Source: Pseudorhodobacter ferrugineus DSM 5888 (GTDB lineage Bacteria > Pseudomonadota > Alphaproteobacteria > Rhodobacterales > Rhodobacteraceae). Taken from it: a stretch of DNA of 64,000 nt. The notes under the pieces are model-generated. The model saw nothing but the letters and a program-made list of their open reading frames with translations, searched no databases and was not told the DNA's origin. The stretch covers positions 62,001-126,000 of the forward strand of contig NZ_ATVN01000005.1 of the NCBI RefSeq assembly GCF_000420745.1, read 5' to 3'. Positions 1 through 8,530 of the stretch are shown here, in pieces. The position numbers and the translations under genes were made by a program. Each line of letters starts with the position of its first letter. Within the stretch, counting starts at the first letter, position 1.

Positions 1-966
1 AATTACCTGCGAGTCTCGGTTACGGACCGCTGCGATTTTCGCTGCGTCTATTGCATGTCGGAAAACATGAGTTTTCTGCCCAAAGCCGAGTTGTTGACGT
101 TGGAAGAATTGGACCGCATGTGTTCAACTTTTATCGGGATGGGTGTGGAAAAGCTGCGGATCACGGGGGGAGAACCCCTTGTTCGCAAGGGGATCATGAC
201 GTTTTTCGAAGGTATGGCGCGGCATTTGCAAAGCGGTGGCTTGCGCGAATTGACGCTGACCACGAACGGCAGCCAGTTGCGCAAATATGCGGCCGATCTG
301 GCGGCCTGTGGGGTTCGGCGGATCAATGTGTCGCTGGACACGCTGGATGATGCGAAATTCGCGAAAATCACCCGCTGGGGGCGGCTTGCGCAGGTGTTGG
401 ACGGGATTGCAGCGGCCAAAGAGGCGGGCTTGCGGGTCAAGATCAACGTCGTGGCGCTGAAAGGGTTTAACGAGGATGAGCTGTTCACCCTGACCGATTG
501 GTGCGCGGCCGAGGACCATGATTTGACCTTTATCGAGGTTATGCCAATGGGCGACCTTGGGAATGAGGATCGGCTGGACCAGTATTGGAGCTTGAAAGAC
601 CTGCGCGCACGGCTGTCGGAGCGGTTTACTGTGACGGAATTGACCGAGCGCACGGGCGGGCCTGCGCGCTATGTGCGGCTGGAAGAAACAGGGCAAAAGC
701 TGGGCTTCATCACGCCTTTGACCCATAATTTTTGCGAAAGCTGCAACCGTGTGCGGCTGACCTGTACGGGTGAATTGTACATGTGTTTGGGCCAAGAAGA
801 CATGGCCGACCTGCGCGCGCCGCTACGGGCCAGCGCGGATAACGCGGTGTTGGAAAGCGCCATTCGTGCAGCCATTTTGCGCAAACCCAAGGGGCATGAT
901 TTTGATTATTCGCGCCAGCGCACCGATGGGCAGATGACCCGCCATATGAGCCATACGGGCGGGTAA
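1..966 (+). CDS. moaA: GTP 3',8-cyclase MoaA (5' end missing)
   Basis: This radical-SAM enzyme converts GTP to 3',8-cyclo-GTP in the first step of molybdenum cofactor synthesis. The frame is open from base 1, so the true start lies upstream of the window. The first visible residues hold the SAM-cluster motif CDFRCVYC (CxxxCxxC) at bases 31-54. The C-terminal part carries the second cluster cysteines ([11 protein letters not shown], then a further Cys), and the protein ends in the Gly-Gly tail typical of MoaA. About 321 residues are visible, nearly the whole family length of roughly 330. It converges on the AlkD-like gene, with a repeat copy at 991-1016 between them. Confidence 0.95.
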   Translation, partial: NYLRVSVTDRCDFRCVYCMSENMSFLPKAELLTLEELDRMCSTFIGMGVEKLRITGGEPLVRKGIMTFFEGMARHLQSGGLRELTLTTNGSQLRKYAADLAACGVRRINVSLDTLDDAKFAKITRWGRLAQVLDGIAAAKEAGLRVKINVVALKGFNEDELFTLTDWCAAEDHDLTFIEVMPMGDLGNEDRLDQYWSLKDLRARLSERFTVTELTERTGGPARYVRLEETGQKLGFITPLTHNFCESCNRVRLTCTGELYMCLGQEDMADLRAPLRASADNAVLESAIRAAILRKPKGHDFDYSRQRTDGQMTRHMSHTGG

Positions 967-990
967 CGCGCTGTTTTGCCAGCGGTTTAT

Positions 991-1016
991 TGAGTATTTA
1001 GGCAAAGATGAAATAG
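991..1016 (-). repeat. dispersed intergenic repeat, copy 1
   Basis: Matches GAGTATTTAGGCAAAGATGA. Its reverse complement resembles the boxes at 11700, 14308, 31320 and 37609. It lies in the 60-bp gap between the convergent moaA and AlkD-like stop codons, where a terminator would be expected. Confidence 0.6.
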
Positions 1017-1026
1017 GACCGCGGGT

Positions 1027-1707
1027 TTAACCCAGATATTGACCAGCCTCTTTGCGCGCCCATGTTTTCATCAAATCGCCAAACTCGGCCAAAAACGCCT
1101 CCGTGCGTGCCGGATCATGTTTGGACAGGTCGCGCAGCCACCACGCCACGGATTTTTGGATAAACCAATCCTTGTCGCCCAAATAGCTGGCGGCCCAGAT
1201 CAGGATGCGTTCGCGGGCCGCATCCTCATGCGGTTTCAGGTTGTTCAGGCGGGCAAAGGGCAGGGTGGCGACCAACGCGGCGCGGCGTTGCCACATCAGA
1301 TCAGATTTCGTCCAGCCTTCAACCGTATCAAGGCGCGACGGGTCGGCGATGAGACGTTTTTGCGCTGCGATACAGACGGCATCGGCAATGGCCCAAGCGT
1401 CAAAATCGAGCACCCATTCGCAGATCATATCCCACGCAGGCGTATCATCGGGGCGGATGCGCGCTTGGGTCAGCAGTTTTGCGGCCGCGATTCTCGCCTC
1501 ATGGATGTTACTGGCCCAAAGGTCGGCGCACAGCGCCAAGCGCCCCTCTAGCGTCAGGTCCTCGCGCCATTCCTTGCACAGCGCGTCAATTGCGGGGTTG
1601 GCCGTGCCAAGATAAGGGCGATCAACCTTGTGATACTCGGCCATCTCGGCGGCTTTGCCCGCAACGGACTGGGCCTTTAGGGCGGCAATGGCGTCATCAA
1701 AGGTCAT
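1027..1707 (-). CDS. AlkD-like DNA alkylation repair protein
   Basis: 226-residue all-helical HEAT-repeat-like protein of the DNA alkylation repair (AlkD) family, which removes positively charged alkylated bases such as N3-methyladenine and N7-methylguanine. Family features visible are the DFDAWAIADAV segment (aromatic and acidic residues of the lesion pocket), MWQRRAALVA (the conserved arginine) and KSVAWWLRDLSK (the later tryptophan). Its start overlaps the glmS stop by 4 bases, so it is probably translationally coupled to glmU-glmS, although no functional link is known. Substrate is inferred from family only. Confidence 0.85.
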   Translation of the reverse strand: MTFDDAIAALKAQSVAGKAAEMAEYHKVDRPYLGTANPAIDALCKEWREDLTLEGRLALCADLWASNIHEARIAAAKLLTQARIRPDDTPAWDMICEWVLDFDAWAIADAVCIAAQKRLIADPSRLDTVEGWTKSDLMWQRRAALVATLPFARLNNLKPHEDAARERILIWAASYLGDKDWFIQKSVAWWLRDLSKHDPARTEAFLAEFGDLMKTWARKEAGQYLG

Positions 1708-3518
1708 TCAACTGTCACCGATTTGGCGAGGTTGCGCGGTTGGTCCACATCGGTGCCCTTTGCAATTGCGGTGTGATAGGCCAGCAGTTGTGCGGGCACG
1801 GCGTAAAGGATGGGTGCAAGGAAATCAGGCACCGACGGCATGACCAGCGTGCGCCAGCAGCCCATCCCCGCCTCGGCCACGCCTTGCGCATCGGAAATCA
1901 ACAAGACCTTGCCGTGGCGGGCCATCACCTCTTGCATATTCGACACGGTTTTGTCGAATAATGCGTCACGCGGGGCCATGACAATCACGGGAACATGGGC
2001 ATCGATCAGCGCGATTGGCCCGTGCTTCAGCTCTCCGCTGGCATAGCCTTCGGCGTGGATGTAACTGATTTCTTTCAGTTTTAGTGCGCCTTCCATCGCC
2101 AGCGGGAACAAAGGGCCACGGCCCAGAAACAAGATATCCTGCGCTTCGGCCAAGTCTTCGGCGATCTTGGCCACGTCGGGCGCGATCTGGATCGCTTGGT
2201 TGATCAGCCCCGGCAGGCTGTTCAAATCGGCGATGTGTTGGGCCATCTGTTCGGGCGTAAGCCGCCCCTTATCTTGCGCTGCTTTCAAGGCCATCAGCGC
2301 CAAGGTGGCAAGCTGGCAGGTAAAGGCCTTGGTCGAGGCAACCCCTATCTCTACCCCTGCGCGGATCGGCAGGGCGATATCGGATTCGCGCGCAATTGAT
2401 GACGTTGGCACATTGACCACCGCGACAATCTTGGCAACCTTGTCGCGGCAATAGCGCAACGCGGCGAGGGTATCGGCCGTCTCGCCCGACTGGCTGACAA
2501 ACATCGCCCAAGAGGCCGGCGACATCGGCGGCTCGCGGTAGCGGAATTCGGACGCGACATCCACCTCGACCGGAATACCCGCCACCTGTTCAAACCAGTA
2601 TTTCGCCACAACGCAGGCGTAATAGGCGGTGCCGCAAGCCACCAGCGTCAGGCGGTCAACATTGGTGAAATCCACCTCGGCAGGCAGATTCAGCTTTCCA
2701 TCCATCAGATTGTGCTTGATCGCATCGGCCAGAACCACAGGCTGTTCCGCAATTTCCTTGGCCATGAAATGCTTGTAGCCGCCTTTTTCAATGCGGGTAT
2801 GTTCCAGCACAATTTTGGTCGCAGCGCGGTTGGCACGGCGGTTGGCGTCATCAAAAATCTCGGCACCCGCACGGGTTATAACCGCCCAGTCGCCTTCTTC
2901 CAGATAGGTCACCGTGTCGGTCATCGGCGCCAGTGCGATGGCGTCTGATCCCACAAACATTTCACCCTCGCCATGCCCGATAGCCAAGGGCGACCCTTTG
3001 CGCGCGGCGATCATCAAATCATCCTCGCCGTCGAACAGGAAACACAGCGCAAAGGCCCCGTGCAGCCGCGACAGGGTTTCGCGCGCGGCCTCAACCGGGG
3101 TCATGCCTGCATCAAGATGGGCGCGGGTCAGGATCGCCACGGTTTCGGTATCTGTTTCGGATTCAAAGGCATAGCCTTTTGCCAGCAAGTCCTCACGCAG
3201 CTCGCGGAAATTCTCGATAATGCCGTTATGGACCACGGCCACTGCGCCCGATTGATGCGGGTGGGCGTTGGCAACCGTTGCCGCCCCATGCGTGGCCCAA
3301 CGGGTGTGACCGATGCCAGCCTTGCCCGCCAGCGCGTCATGAACGAGCAAATCCGACAGGTTGACCAGCTTGCCAACAGCACGGCGGCGGCCAAGTTTGC
3401 CTTTGTGAACCGTTGCAATCCCCGCAGAGTCATAGCCGCGATATTCCAGCCGTTTCAATGCCTCAACCAACAACGGGGCGACTTCGTGCTTTCCAAGGAC
3501 CCCTACAATACCGCACAT
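1704..3518 (-). CDS. glmS: glutamine--fructose-6-phosphate aminotransferase (isomerizing)
   Basis: Makes glucosamine-6-phosphate from fructose-6-phosphate and glutamine, the entry step to UDP-GlcNAc for peptidoglycan and lipopolysaccharide. 604 residues, full length. It opens MCGIVGVLG, where Cys2 is the glutaminase nucleophile after Met removal. The N-terminal Ntn-type glutaminase domain (about 1-230) is followed by two SIS sugar-isomerase domains, and the C-terminus ends PRNLAKSVTVE as in the family. The start overlaps the glmU stop by one base (TAATG), so glmU-glmS is an operon. No glmS ribozyme-like leader is possible because the genes abut. Confidence 0.97.
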   Translation of the reverse strand: MCGIVGVLGKHEVAPLLVEALKRLEYRGYDSAGIATVHKGKLGRRRAVGKLVNLSDLLVHDALAGKAGIGHTRWATHGAATVANAHPHQSGAVAVVHNGIIENFRELREDLLAKGYAFESETDTETVAILTRAHLDAGMTPVEAARETLSRLHGAFALCFLFDGEDDLMIAARKGSPLAIGHGEGEMFVGSDAIALAPMTDTVTYLEEGDWAVITRAGAEIFDDANRRANRAATKIVLEHTRIEKGGYKHFMAKEIAEQPVVLADAIKHNLMDGKLNLPAEVDFTNVDRLTLVACGTAYYACVVAKYWFEQVAGIPVEVDVASEFRYREPPMSPASWAMFVSQSGETADTLAALRYCRDKVAKIVAVVNVPTSSIARESDIALPIRAGVEIGVASTKAFTCQLATLALMALKAAQDKGRLTPEQMAQHIADLNSLPGLINQAIQIAPDVAKIAEDLAEAQDILFLGRGPLFPLAMEGALKLKEISYIHAEGYASGELKHGPIALIDAHVPVIVMAPRDALFDKTVSNMQEVMARHGKVLLISDAQGVAEAGMGCWRTLVMPSVPDFLAPILYAVPAQLLAYHTAIAKGTDVDQPRNLAKSVTVE

Positions 3519-4873
3519 TATTGGGCCTCTTTCTGGCGCTTTTCGCGCACCGATTTGTACATATCGAACAATTTCACCGCCAACCCCGGCTTGTTGACCT
3601 GCCGCGCCCTGCCAATCGCCACGGCCTCGGCAGGCACATCCGCTGTGATCACCGACCCAGAGCCCGTCATTGCATCGCGCCCCACCCGCACGGGGGCCAC
3701 CAGCATGGTATTGGACCCGATGAACACGCGCGGCCCGATTTCGGTATGATGCTTGTTCACGCCATCATAATTGCAGGTAATGGTGCCCGCGCCGATATTG
3801 GTATGCTCGCCCACATGGGCGTCGCCCAAATAGGTCAGGTGGCCGACCTTGACCCCTTCATCCAGCACAGCATTCTTGATTTCCACGAAATTGCCGACAT
3901 GCACATCTTCGGCCAGTTCAGCACCGGGGCGCAGGCGGGCAAAGGGGCCAACGCTGGCGCCACGGCTGATATGGCAGCCTTCCAGATGACAAAAGGCCTT
4001 GATCTCGGCATCGGATTCGATGGTGACGCGCGGGCCAAAGACGACATTCGGGCCGATGGTCGTATCGCGGCCAATCACCGTATCCAGCGCGAAATAGGTG
4101 GTGGCTGGATCGGTTAAGGTGACCCCATTTTCCATCGCCTCGGCCCGCATCCGCGCCTGAAACGCGGCTTCGGCCATGCTCAACTCGGCGCGGGTGTTGA
4201 TGCCCAGCGTCTCATCCTCGTCACAGCGCACGACGCCCGCTGACAGGCCCTGCGCGCGCGCGATTTCAATAATGTCGGTCAGGTAATATTCGCCCGAGGC
4301 ATTGGCATTGCCAACCCGTGACACAAGGTCAAACAGGACCGATATATCAGCACAAATAACACCAGAATTACAAAGGGTAACAGCACGTTCTGCATCACTC
4401 GCATCCTTGAACTCGACAATCCGTTCCAGCGTATCGCCCGAGGTGATCAAGCGGCCATAACGGCCCGGATCGGCGGCCTCAAACCCCAGAACAACGACGG
4501 CGTTGTGCACGCGGGCATCCAGCATCGCTTGCAGGGTTTCTGACCGCACAAAGGGCGTGTCGCCATATAGAACAATTGCATCGCCCGTAGCGCCCGCCAG
4601 CAAAGAGGCGGCCTGTGCGACCGCATGGCCTGTGCCAAGCTGTTCGGCTTGCAGCACCACCTCAACCGAGTTGTCAAAGGCGCGCGCGGCCTTTTCCACC
4701 GCCGCCGCACCGTGGCCTGCAATGACCACAATCTGGTCTGGGTCAAGGGTTTGTCCTGCCTGCAACGCGTGGTGCAACAAGGGGGCAGCCCCCAAGCGAT
4801 GCAGCACCTTTGGCAGATCCGAATTCATCCGCGTGCCTTTACCAGCCGCCAGAACAATCAATGAAACCGACAT
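3518..4873 (-). CDS. glmU: bifunctional GlcN-1-P acetyltransferase / UDP-GlcNAc pyrophosphorylase
   Basis: Acetylates glucosamine-1-phosphate and then joins it to UTP, giving UDP-GlcNAc. 451 residues. The N-terminal uridylyltransferase half begins with LAAGKGTRM (residues 8-16), the nucleotide-binding signature. The C-terminal half is a left-handed beta-helix of hexapeptide repeats, including GAGTITCNYDG near residue 370. It is first in the glmU-glmS-(AlkD-like) run and diverges from gph about 100 bp away, so the promoter should lie in 4874-4975. Confidence 0.97.
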   Translation of the reverse strand: MSVSLIVLAAGKGTRMNSDLPKVLHRLGAAPLLHHALQAGQTLDPDQIVVIAGHGAAAVEKAARAFDNSVEVVLQAEQLGTGHAVAQAASLLAGATGDAIVLYGDTPFVRSETLQAMLDARVHNAVVVLGFEAADPGRYGRLITSGDTLERIVEFKDASDAERAVTLCNSGVICADISVLFDLVSRVGNANASGEYYLTDIIEIARAQGLSAGVVRCDEDETLGINTRAELSMAEAAFQARMRAEAMENGVTLTDPATTYFALDTVIGRDTTIGPNVVFGPRVTIESDAEIKAFCHLEGCHISRGASVGPFARLRPGAELAEDVHVGNFVEIKNAVLDEGVKVGHLTYLGDAHVGEHTNIGAGTITCNYDGVNKHHTEIGPRVFIGSNTMLVAPVRVGRDAMTGSGSVITADVPAEAVAIGRARQVNKPGLAVKLFDMYKSVREKRQKEAQ

Positions 4874-4975
4874 GAAACCCTTTCCTTCAACGTCAGAACC
4901 CTTTTACACGGGTGTATCCGAGTCGCAAGGTCGGGGACGTAACGCGCTGTTTCAGCGCTGACATATGGGGGCGGG

Positions 4976-5644
4976 ATGCGCACTGTTGTTTTCGATCTGG
5001 ATGGAACCTTGGCCGACACCAGCGCCGATTTGATTGCAGCGGCGAATGTGTGTTTTGGGCTGATGGGGCAGGGGCGGCCCTTGGACCCCGTGGCCGATGC
5101 TTTGGTGGCCTTTGGCGGCGGGCGCGCGATGTTGCGGCTTGGATATTCACGGCTGGGAATGACGTGGACCGAGGCGAACATCGACGCGCAATATCCGGTG
5201 CTGCTTGAGGCCTATGAGCAGGCGATTGCCGTCCACAGCGCGCTTTATCCCGGTGCAGTTCAGGCGGTTCAGGTCTTACGCGCGGCGGGGTATGCGACAG
5301 CCATTTGCACTAATAAACCCGAACGATTGGCCGTGATGCTGTGCGATCACTTGGGCATTTCCAACTTGTTCGGGGCGCTGCTGGGGGCCGATACCTTGCC
5401 CGTGCGCAAGCCCGACCCTGCCCATTTTTTTGAAACCGTGCGCCGTGCGGGGGGCGACCCTGCGCGGTCTTTGCTGATAGGTGACACTATCACCGACCGC
5501 GATACCGCGCGGGCGGCGGGGGTGCCTATCATCCTTGTGGGGTTCGGCCCCGAGGGGCAGGGCGTGGAACGGCTGACGCCTGACGCTTTGCTGCACCATT
5601 ATGATGATTTGCCCGCCTTGGTTGACAGGTTTTTGCCCGCCTGA
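4976..5644 (+). CDS. gph: phosphoglycolate phosphatase-like HAD hydrolase
   Basis: 222-residue HAD-superfamily phosphatase. Motif I is VFDLDGTLADT (nucleophile Asp at residue 6), motif II is ICTNKP, motif III is the KPDP region, and motif IV is GDTITDRDTARAAG. A helical cap follows motif I, as in phosphoglycolate phosphatases, which salvage 2-phosphoglycolate from DNA repair or photorespiration-like reactions. Other HAD substrates cannot be excluded from sequence alone. The stop codon directly abuts the stop of the convergent Rieske gene, with no bases between them. Confidence 0.85.
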   Translation: MRTVVFDLDGTLADTSADLIAAANVCFGLMGQGRPLDPVADALVAFGGGRAMLRLGYSRLGMTWTEANIDAQYPVLLEAYEQAIAVHSALYPGAVQAVQVLRAAGYATAICTNKPERLAVMLCDHLGISNLFGALLGADTLPVRKPDPAHFFETVRRAGGDPARSLLIGDTITDRDTARAAGVPIILVGFGPEGQGVERLTPDALLHHYDDLPALVDRFLPA

Positions 5645-6784
5645 TCAGGTCTTTGGCATCATGCTGGCAATATAGGTGGCAAATTCGAAATTCGGGCGTT
5701 CCAGATGCGACAGGTGGCCCGGCCCTGACAATTGCGCGCACAGCCCGCGATAGACTTTTTCGGTGCAGCCGCGATCTTCGTCATTTACATGGTCCAGCAG
5801 GGCTTTGACTGTCGTTAAATGGGTCTGGGCGTCAGGGTCGCTGGCCCAATCGGGGTGCAACCCCCCGCCATACAGGATTTTCACGCGGCCGGGGCCATCG
5901 GGTGTCAGGCACAGATACCAGAAATATCCGGGCGTCAGGGTGATCATCAAGGACGGGTAAATCGCAAGCAGCCAGGTGATCCGCCGCTGATCGCCCTGAA
6001 GGGTGGTATTGGACGGGTGGGCGAGCGAGAGTTTGACCGTGTCGTTCTTCATGATCCAGTGATAGTTGAACCCTGCCTCGCCTTCGGGGCAGGTCATTTG
6101 GGCCAGATCAACCGAGCCGCCGATGGTGCCTGCGTGGCAAACCGGCAGGTGATAGCTTTCCATGAAATTTTCGGCCAGCACCTTCCAATTGGTGTCCCAG
6201 TGATGCTCTTCTCGGAACGTTTCCACATAGGTGGCCATATCCAGATAGCCGACCAGATCTTGCACGCCTTTCAGGCGATCATGCGGATCAGGGGCATCGG
6301 GGTTCAGGGTGACCATGATCCAGCCCAGCCAATCGATGCAACGGATTTGGGGCAGGTTGACCTGATCTTTGCAAAACCCGTCATTATGCATCATGGCGGG
6401 GGCACCGCGTAAGGAACCATCCAGATTATAGGTCCAGGCATGGTAGGGGCAGGTGATGGAACGGGTGTTGCCGCGCCCTTCCAATAGGATCGACATGCGG
6501 TGCCGGCAGACGTTTGACATGGCCCGCAGGGTGCCGTCTCGGTCGCGCAAAACGATCACGGGTTCGCCCGAAATATCCATCGTCAGGTAGTCGCCGGGGG
6601 CTTTCAAACCATCGGCGCGGCCGGCGCAAAGCCAGTCTTTGGCAAAGATATGGTCCTGTTCCAGCGCGGCAAATTCGGGCGAGGTATAGACCGATTTCGG
6701 CATGGCGCGGGCCTGCCCAAAGGGCTGCGAAACATTGGCTCGGAGTTCCTGAACTGGCGAAAGTTTGGGGTCATGGGTGGTCAT
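5645..6784 (-). CDS. Rieske non-heme iron oxygenase, alpha subunit
   Basis: 379 residues. The N-terminal Rieske [2Fe-2S] domain has C93-x-H95 and C112-x2-H115 (NVCRH and CPYH). The C-terminal catalytic domain has the iron-binding ENFMESYHLPVCH motif (H212 and H217). The residue before this pair that bridges the two domains is Glu209, as I recall for carnitine and betaine demethylase-type enzymes, where ring-hydroxylating dioxygenases have Asp. This suggests a quaternary-amine or other non-aromatic substrate, but that is inference. No reductase gene is adjacent, so an unlinked partner is needed. The ATG at 6784 follows TGAGGC. Confidence 0.85.
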   Translation of the reverse strand: MTTHDPKLSPVQELRANVSQPFGQARAMPKSVYTSPEFAALEQDHIFAKDWLCAGRADGLKAPGDYLTMDISGEPVIVLRDRDGTLRAMSNVCRHRMSILLEGRGNTRSITCPYHAWTYNLDGSLRGAPAMMHNDGFCKDQVNLPQIRCIDWLGWIMVTLNPDAPDPHDRLKGVQDLVGYLDMATYVETFREEHHWDTNWKVLAENFMESYHLPVCHAGTIGGSVDLAQMTCPEGEAGFNYHWIMKNDTVKLSLAHPSNTTLQGDQRRITWLLAIYPSLMITLTPGYFWYLCLTPDGPGRVKILYGGGLHPDWASDPDAQTHLTTVKALLDHVNDEDRGCTEKVYRGLCAQLSGPGHLSHLERPNFEFATYIASMMPKT

Positions 6785-6966
6785 GTTTGCCTCATGAAGT
6801 CAGGGTTGATTTAGTGAAGCATTGTTCGGGGCCGACTGTCACGGAATTTCGGGGGGTGAGGGTTTGGAAAATCGAAAACCGGGGATTGAAACGGCTTTTG
6901 TGCGCGGGATGTACGCGCGCGGACATTTTGATAAGATGTTGATTTGTTTTATATTTGTTATTTCTG

Positions 6967-6982
6967 TTAACCGAATTTTAAC
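6967..6982. promoter_or_regulatory. candidate CtrA box
   Basis: Reads TTAA-CCGAATT-TTAAC, which fits the alphaproteobacterial CtrA consensus TTAA-N7-TTAA exactly. It lies 183 bp upstream of the Rieske start codon in an AT-rich patch. No other gene start lies close on the plus side. The match is seen; the function is inference. Confidence 0.35.
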
Positions 6983-7032
6983 GCGGACGGGGGCGCGGGC
7001 TGGTGGACTATTGCGCGAAATATGTCGGATGG

Positions 7033-7120
7033 TGCGCTGAAGCGCAGCCTACGTGGGGCGGAGTCGGGGTGAACCCCGACCTACGGCGGCGGTATGGGGG
7101 ATGGTGGGGTAAACCCCACC
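7033..7120. repeat. cluster of three REP-like palindromes
   Basis: Three perfect hairpins with 2-base loops follow one another: TGCGCT-GA-AGCGCA (7033-7046), GTCGGGGT-GA-ACCCCGAC (7063-7080) and GGTGGGGT-AA-ACCCCACC (7103-7120). They sit downstream of the SqrR-like gene stop (7134, minus strand). They resemble extragenic palindromic elements; a role in mRNA end protection or termination is possible. Confidence 0.6.
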
Positions 7121-7133
7121 TAGCGCGCGGGCG

Positions 7134-7493
7134 TTACGCGCAGAACATATCGTGGATCAGGGTCATCATCCGTGTCGCGCGGGCATCGGACAGGGCGTAA
7201 TAGATCGCCTTGCCGTCACGGCGGCAACTGACCAAACCTTCCAGCCGCAAGCGCGCCAATTGCTGGCTGACGGCGGCTTGCCGAGAGCCAAGGAGGCTTT
7301 CGAGTTCCGTCACCGATTTTTCGCCCGAGGTCAGGTGACACAAAATCATCAACCGCCCTTCATGCGACAACGCCTTGAGGAAGTTCGACGCGTTTTCGGC
7401 TTGGCGGACCAATTCTTCGGGGGGGACGCTGTCGCAGGGGATTGCGGGTATTGCGTCTGTGGTCAGGTCAAACGCCTTAGGATCATACGACAT
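7134..7493 (-). CDS. ArsR-family transcriptional regulator, SqrR/BigR-like
   Basis: 119-residue winged-helix repressor. The helix-turn-helix is in SVTELESLLGSRQAAVSQQLARLRL written here as two parts, SVTELESLLGS then RQAAVSQQLARLRL (residues 60-84). Cys52 (LMILCHL) and Cys118 (DMFCA) are 66 residues apart, the same spacing as the Cys41/Cys107 pair of Rhodobacter SqrR, which forms a tetrasulfide bridge with persulfides. Extra cysteines are at 20 and 90. I chose the ATG at 7493, behind GGGGAAACC; the frame is open much further upstream but without family similarity. It may control the sulfide:quinone reductase at 29.4 kb, though the genes are not adjacent. Confidence 0.8.
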   Translation of the reverse strand: MSYDPKAFDLTTDAIPAIPCDSVPPEELVRQAENASNFLKALSHEGRLMILCHLTSGEKSVTELESLLGSRQAAVSQQLARLRLEGLVSCRRDGKAIYYALSDARATRMMTLIHDMFCA

Positions 7494-7508
7494 GCGTGCA
7501 AGGTTTCC

Positions 7509-7528
7509 CCGAATAAGGCCCGAATAAG
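7509..7528. promoter_or_regulatory. 11-bp-period direct repeat, possible autoregulatory operator
   Basis: CCGAATAAG occurs at 7509-7517 and again at 7520-7528, one helical turn apart, 16-35 bp upstream of the SqrR-like start codon. ArsR proteins often repress their own gene, so this is a plausible operator. No experiment is implied. Confidence 0.35.
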
Positions 7529-7755
7529 AACTGTAGGACGACATAGCGGCACGAACCGACACATTCAAGTTTTTGCGGGTATTTTTGCAAGATTGGGCCC
7601 GAAAACCGCCTTTGCGTGGCTTTTTGGCAAAGCGGTGGGCGTGGCCCGCACGGGGCGGGTGCTTTGGCCCCGAATGTAGGAGCTTAAAAATCACCAAAAA
7701 CCGCTGGGCAAGCGGTTGGCAGGGCTGGCACCGCGCGGCGGTTTGGTCTAGGAGT

Positions 7756-7803
7756 GGGCCATGTTTCCATAGCGCCATGTTCAAATAGGGCCATGTTCAA
7801 TTA
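7756..7803 (+). repeat. three 16-bp tandem repeats in the purQ leader
   Basis: The units are GGGCCATGTTTCCATA, GCGCCATGTTCAAATA and GGGCCATGTTCAATTA. Each contains an ATG, two sense codons and a TAG whose G is the first base of the next unit, so there are three consecutive mini-ORFs (starts 7761, 7777, 7793). The last stop runs into the AGGGG Shine-Dalgarno region of purQ. Confidence 0.7.
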
Positions 7804-7814
7804 GGGGTCGTCTG

Positions 7815-8483
7815 ATGAAAGCCGCAGTCCTTACCTTTCCCGGGTCCAACTGTGACCGTGATCTTGCCGTAGCCTTTGAACAGGCGGGCGCCGAGGTGCA
7901 CCGCGTTTGGCACAAAGACACCGATTTGCCCGCCGGCCTTGATATTGTGGCGGTTCCTGGCGGGTTTTCCTTTGGCGATTATCTGCGTTGCGGCGCGATT
8001 GCTGCGCAAAGCCCGATTGGGGCGGCGGTGCGCGCCCATGCGGCCAAGGGCGGCTATGTGCTGGGAATTTGCAACGGCTTTCAGGTGCTCACCGAAATGG
8101 GGTTGCTGCCCGGTGCGTTGATGCGCAATGCGGGGCTGAAATTCATCTGCAAATCGGTGGAATTGCAGGTGGCCACGACCAATAGCGCCTATACATCGGG
8201 CTATACGGCGGGCCAGCGCGTGCGCATTCCTGTGGCGCATCACGATGGCAACTATACGGCCGATGCGGAAACCTTGCAGCGGTTGCGCGACGAGGACCGG
8301 ATTGCGTTTACCTATAGCGACAACCCGAACGGGTCGATGAACAGCATCGCAGGCATTTTGTCTGAGAACCGCCGTGTGTTGGGAATGATGCCCCACCCCG
8401 AGCGCGCAAGCGAGGTTTCGCACGGTGGCACCGATGGATCGGTGCTTTTCCGCGCAGTGGCGGGTGCTTTGGCGCTTGCCTGA
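7815..8483 (+). CDS. purQ: phosphoribosylformylglycinamidine synthase, glutaminase subunit PurQ
   Basis: 222-residue class I glutamine amidotransferase that supplies ammonia to PurL in the fourth step of purine synthesis. The nucleophile elbow is LGICNGFQ (about residues 81-88), and PHPERASE near the C-terminus holds the catalytic His and Glu. The length matches the small-PurQ type, which normally works with PurS and a short PurL; neither is in the window. The ATG follows AGGGGTCGTCTG. The leader contains an unusual tandem repeat (see 7756-7803). Confidence 0.95.
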   Translation: MKAAVLTFPGSNCDRDLAVAFEQAGAEVHRVWHKDTDLPAGLDIVAVPGGFSFGDYLRCGAIAAQSPIGAAVRAHAAKGGYVLGICNGFQVLTEMGLLPGALMRNAGLKFICKSVELQVATTNSAYTSGYTAGQRVRIPVAHHDGNYTADAETLQRLRDEDRIAFTYSDNPNGSMNSIAGILSENRRVLGMMPHPERASEVSHGGTDGSVLFRAVAGALALA

Positions 8484-8530
8484 CGCAGGGCCGCTTGAGA
8501 ATGCAGCGGGCAGGCCGTAAACTGGCCGCT

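Larger units (their letters stand above)
6785..7133. other. non-coding region with a CtrA-like box and three palindromes
   Basis: I see no gene here. The left part should carry the Rieske gene promoter. It holds an AT-rich tract (about 6940-6985) with a CtrA-type box, and then a cluster of three short perfect palindromes (7033-7120), each listed separately. Confidence 0.6.
7494..7814. other. divergent intergenic region between the SqrR-like gene and purQ
   Basis: No gene seen. It contains a direct repeat next to the regulator start (7509-7528) and three 16-bp tandem repeats next to purQ (7756-7803). The rest has no feature I recognise. No purS precedes purQ here. Confidence 0.6.

Noticed and set aside
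1027-4873. glmS ribozyme
   Set aside because: glmU and glmS overlap by one base, leaving no leader.
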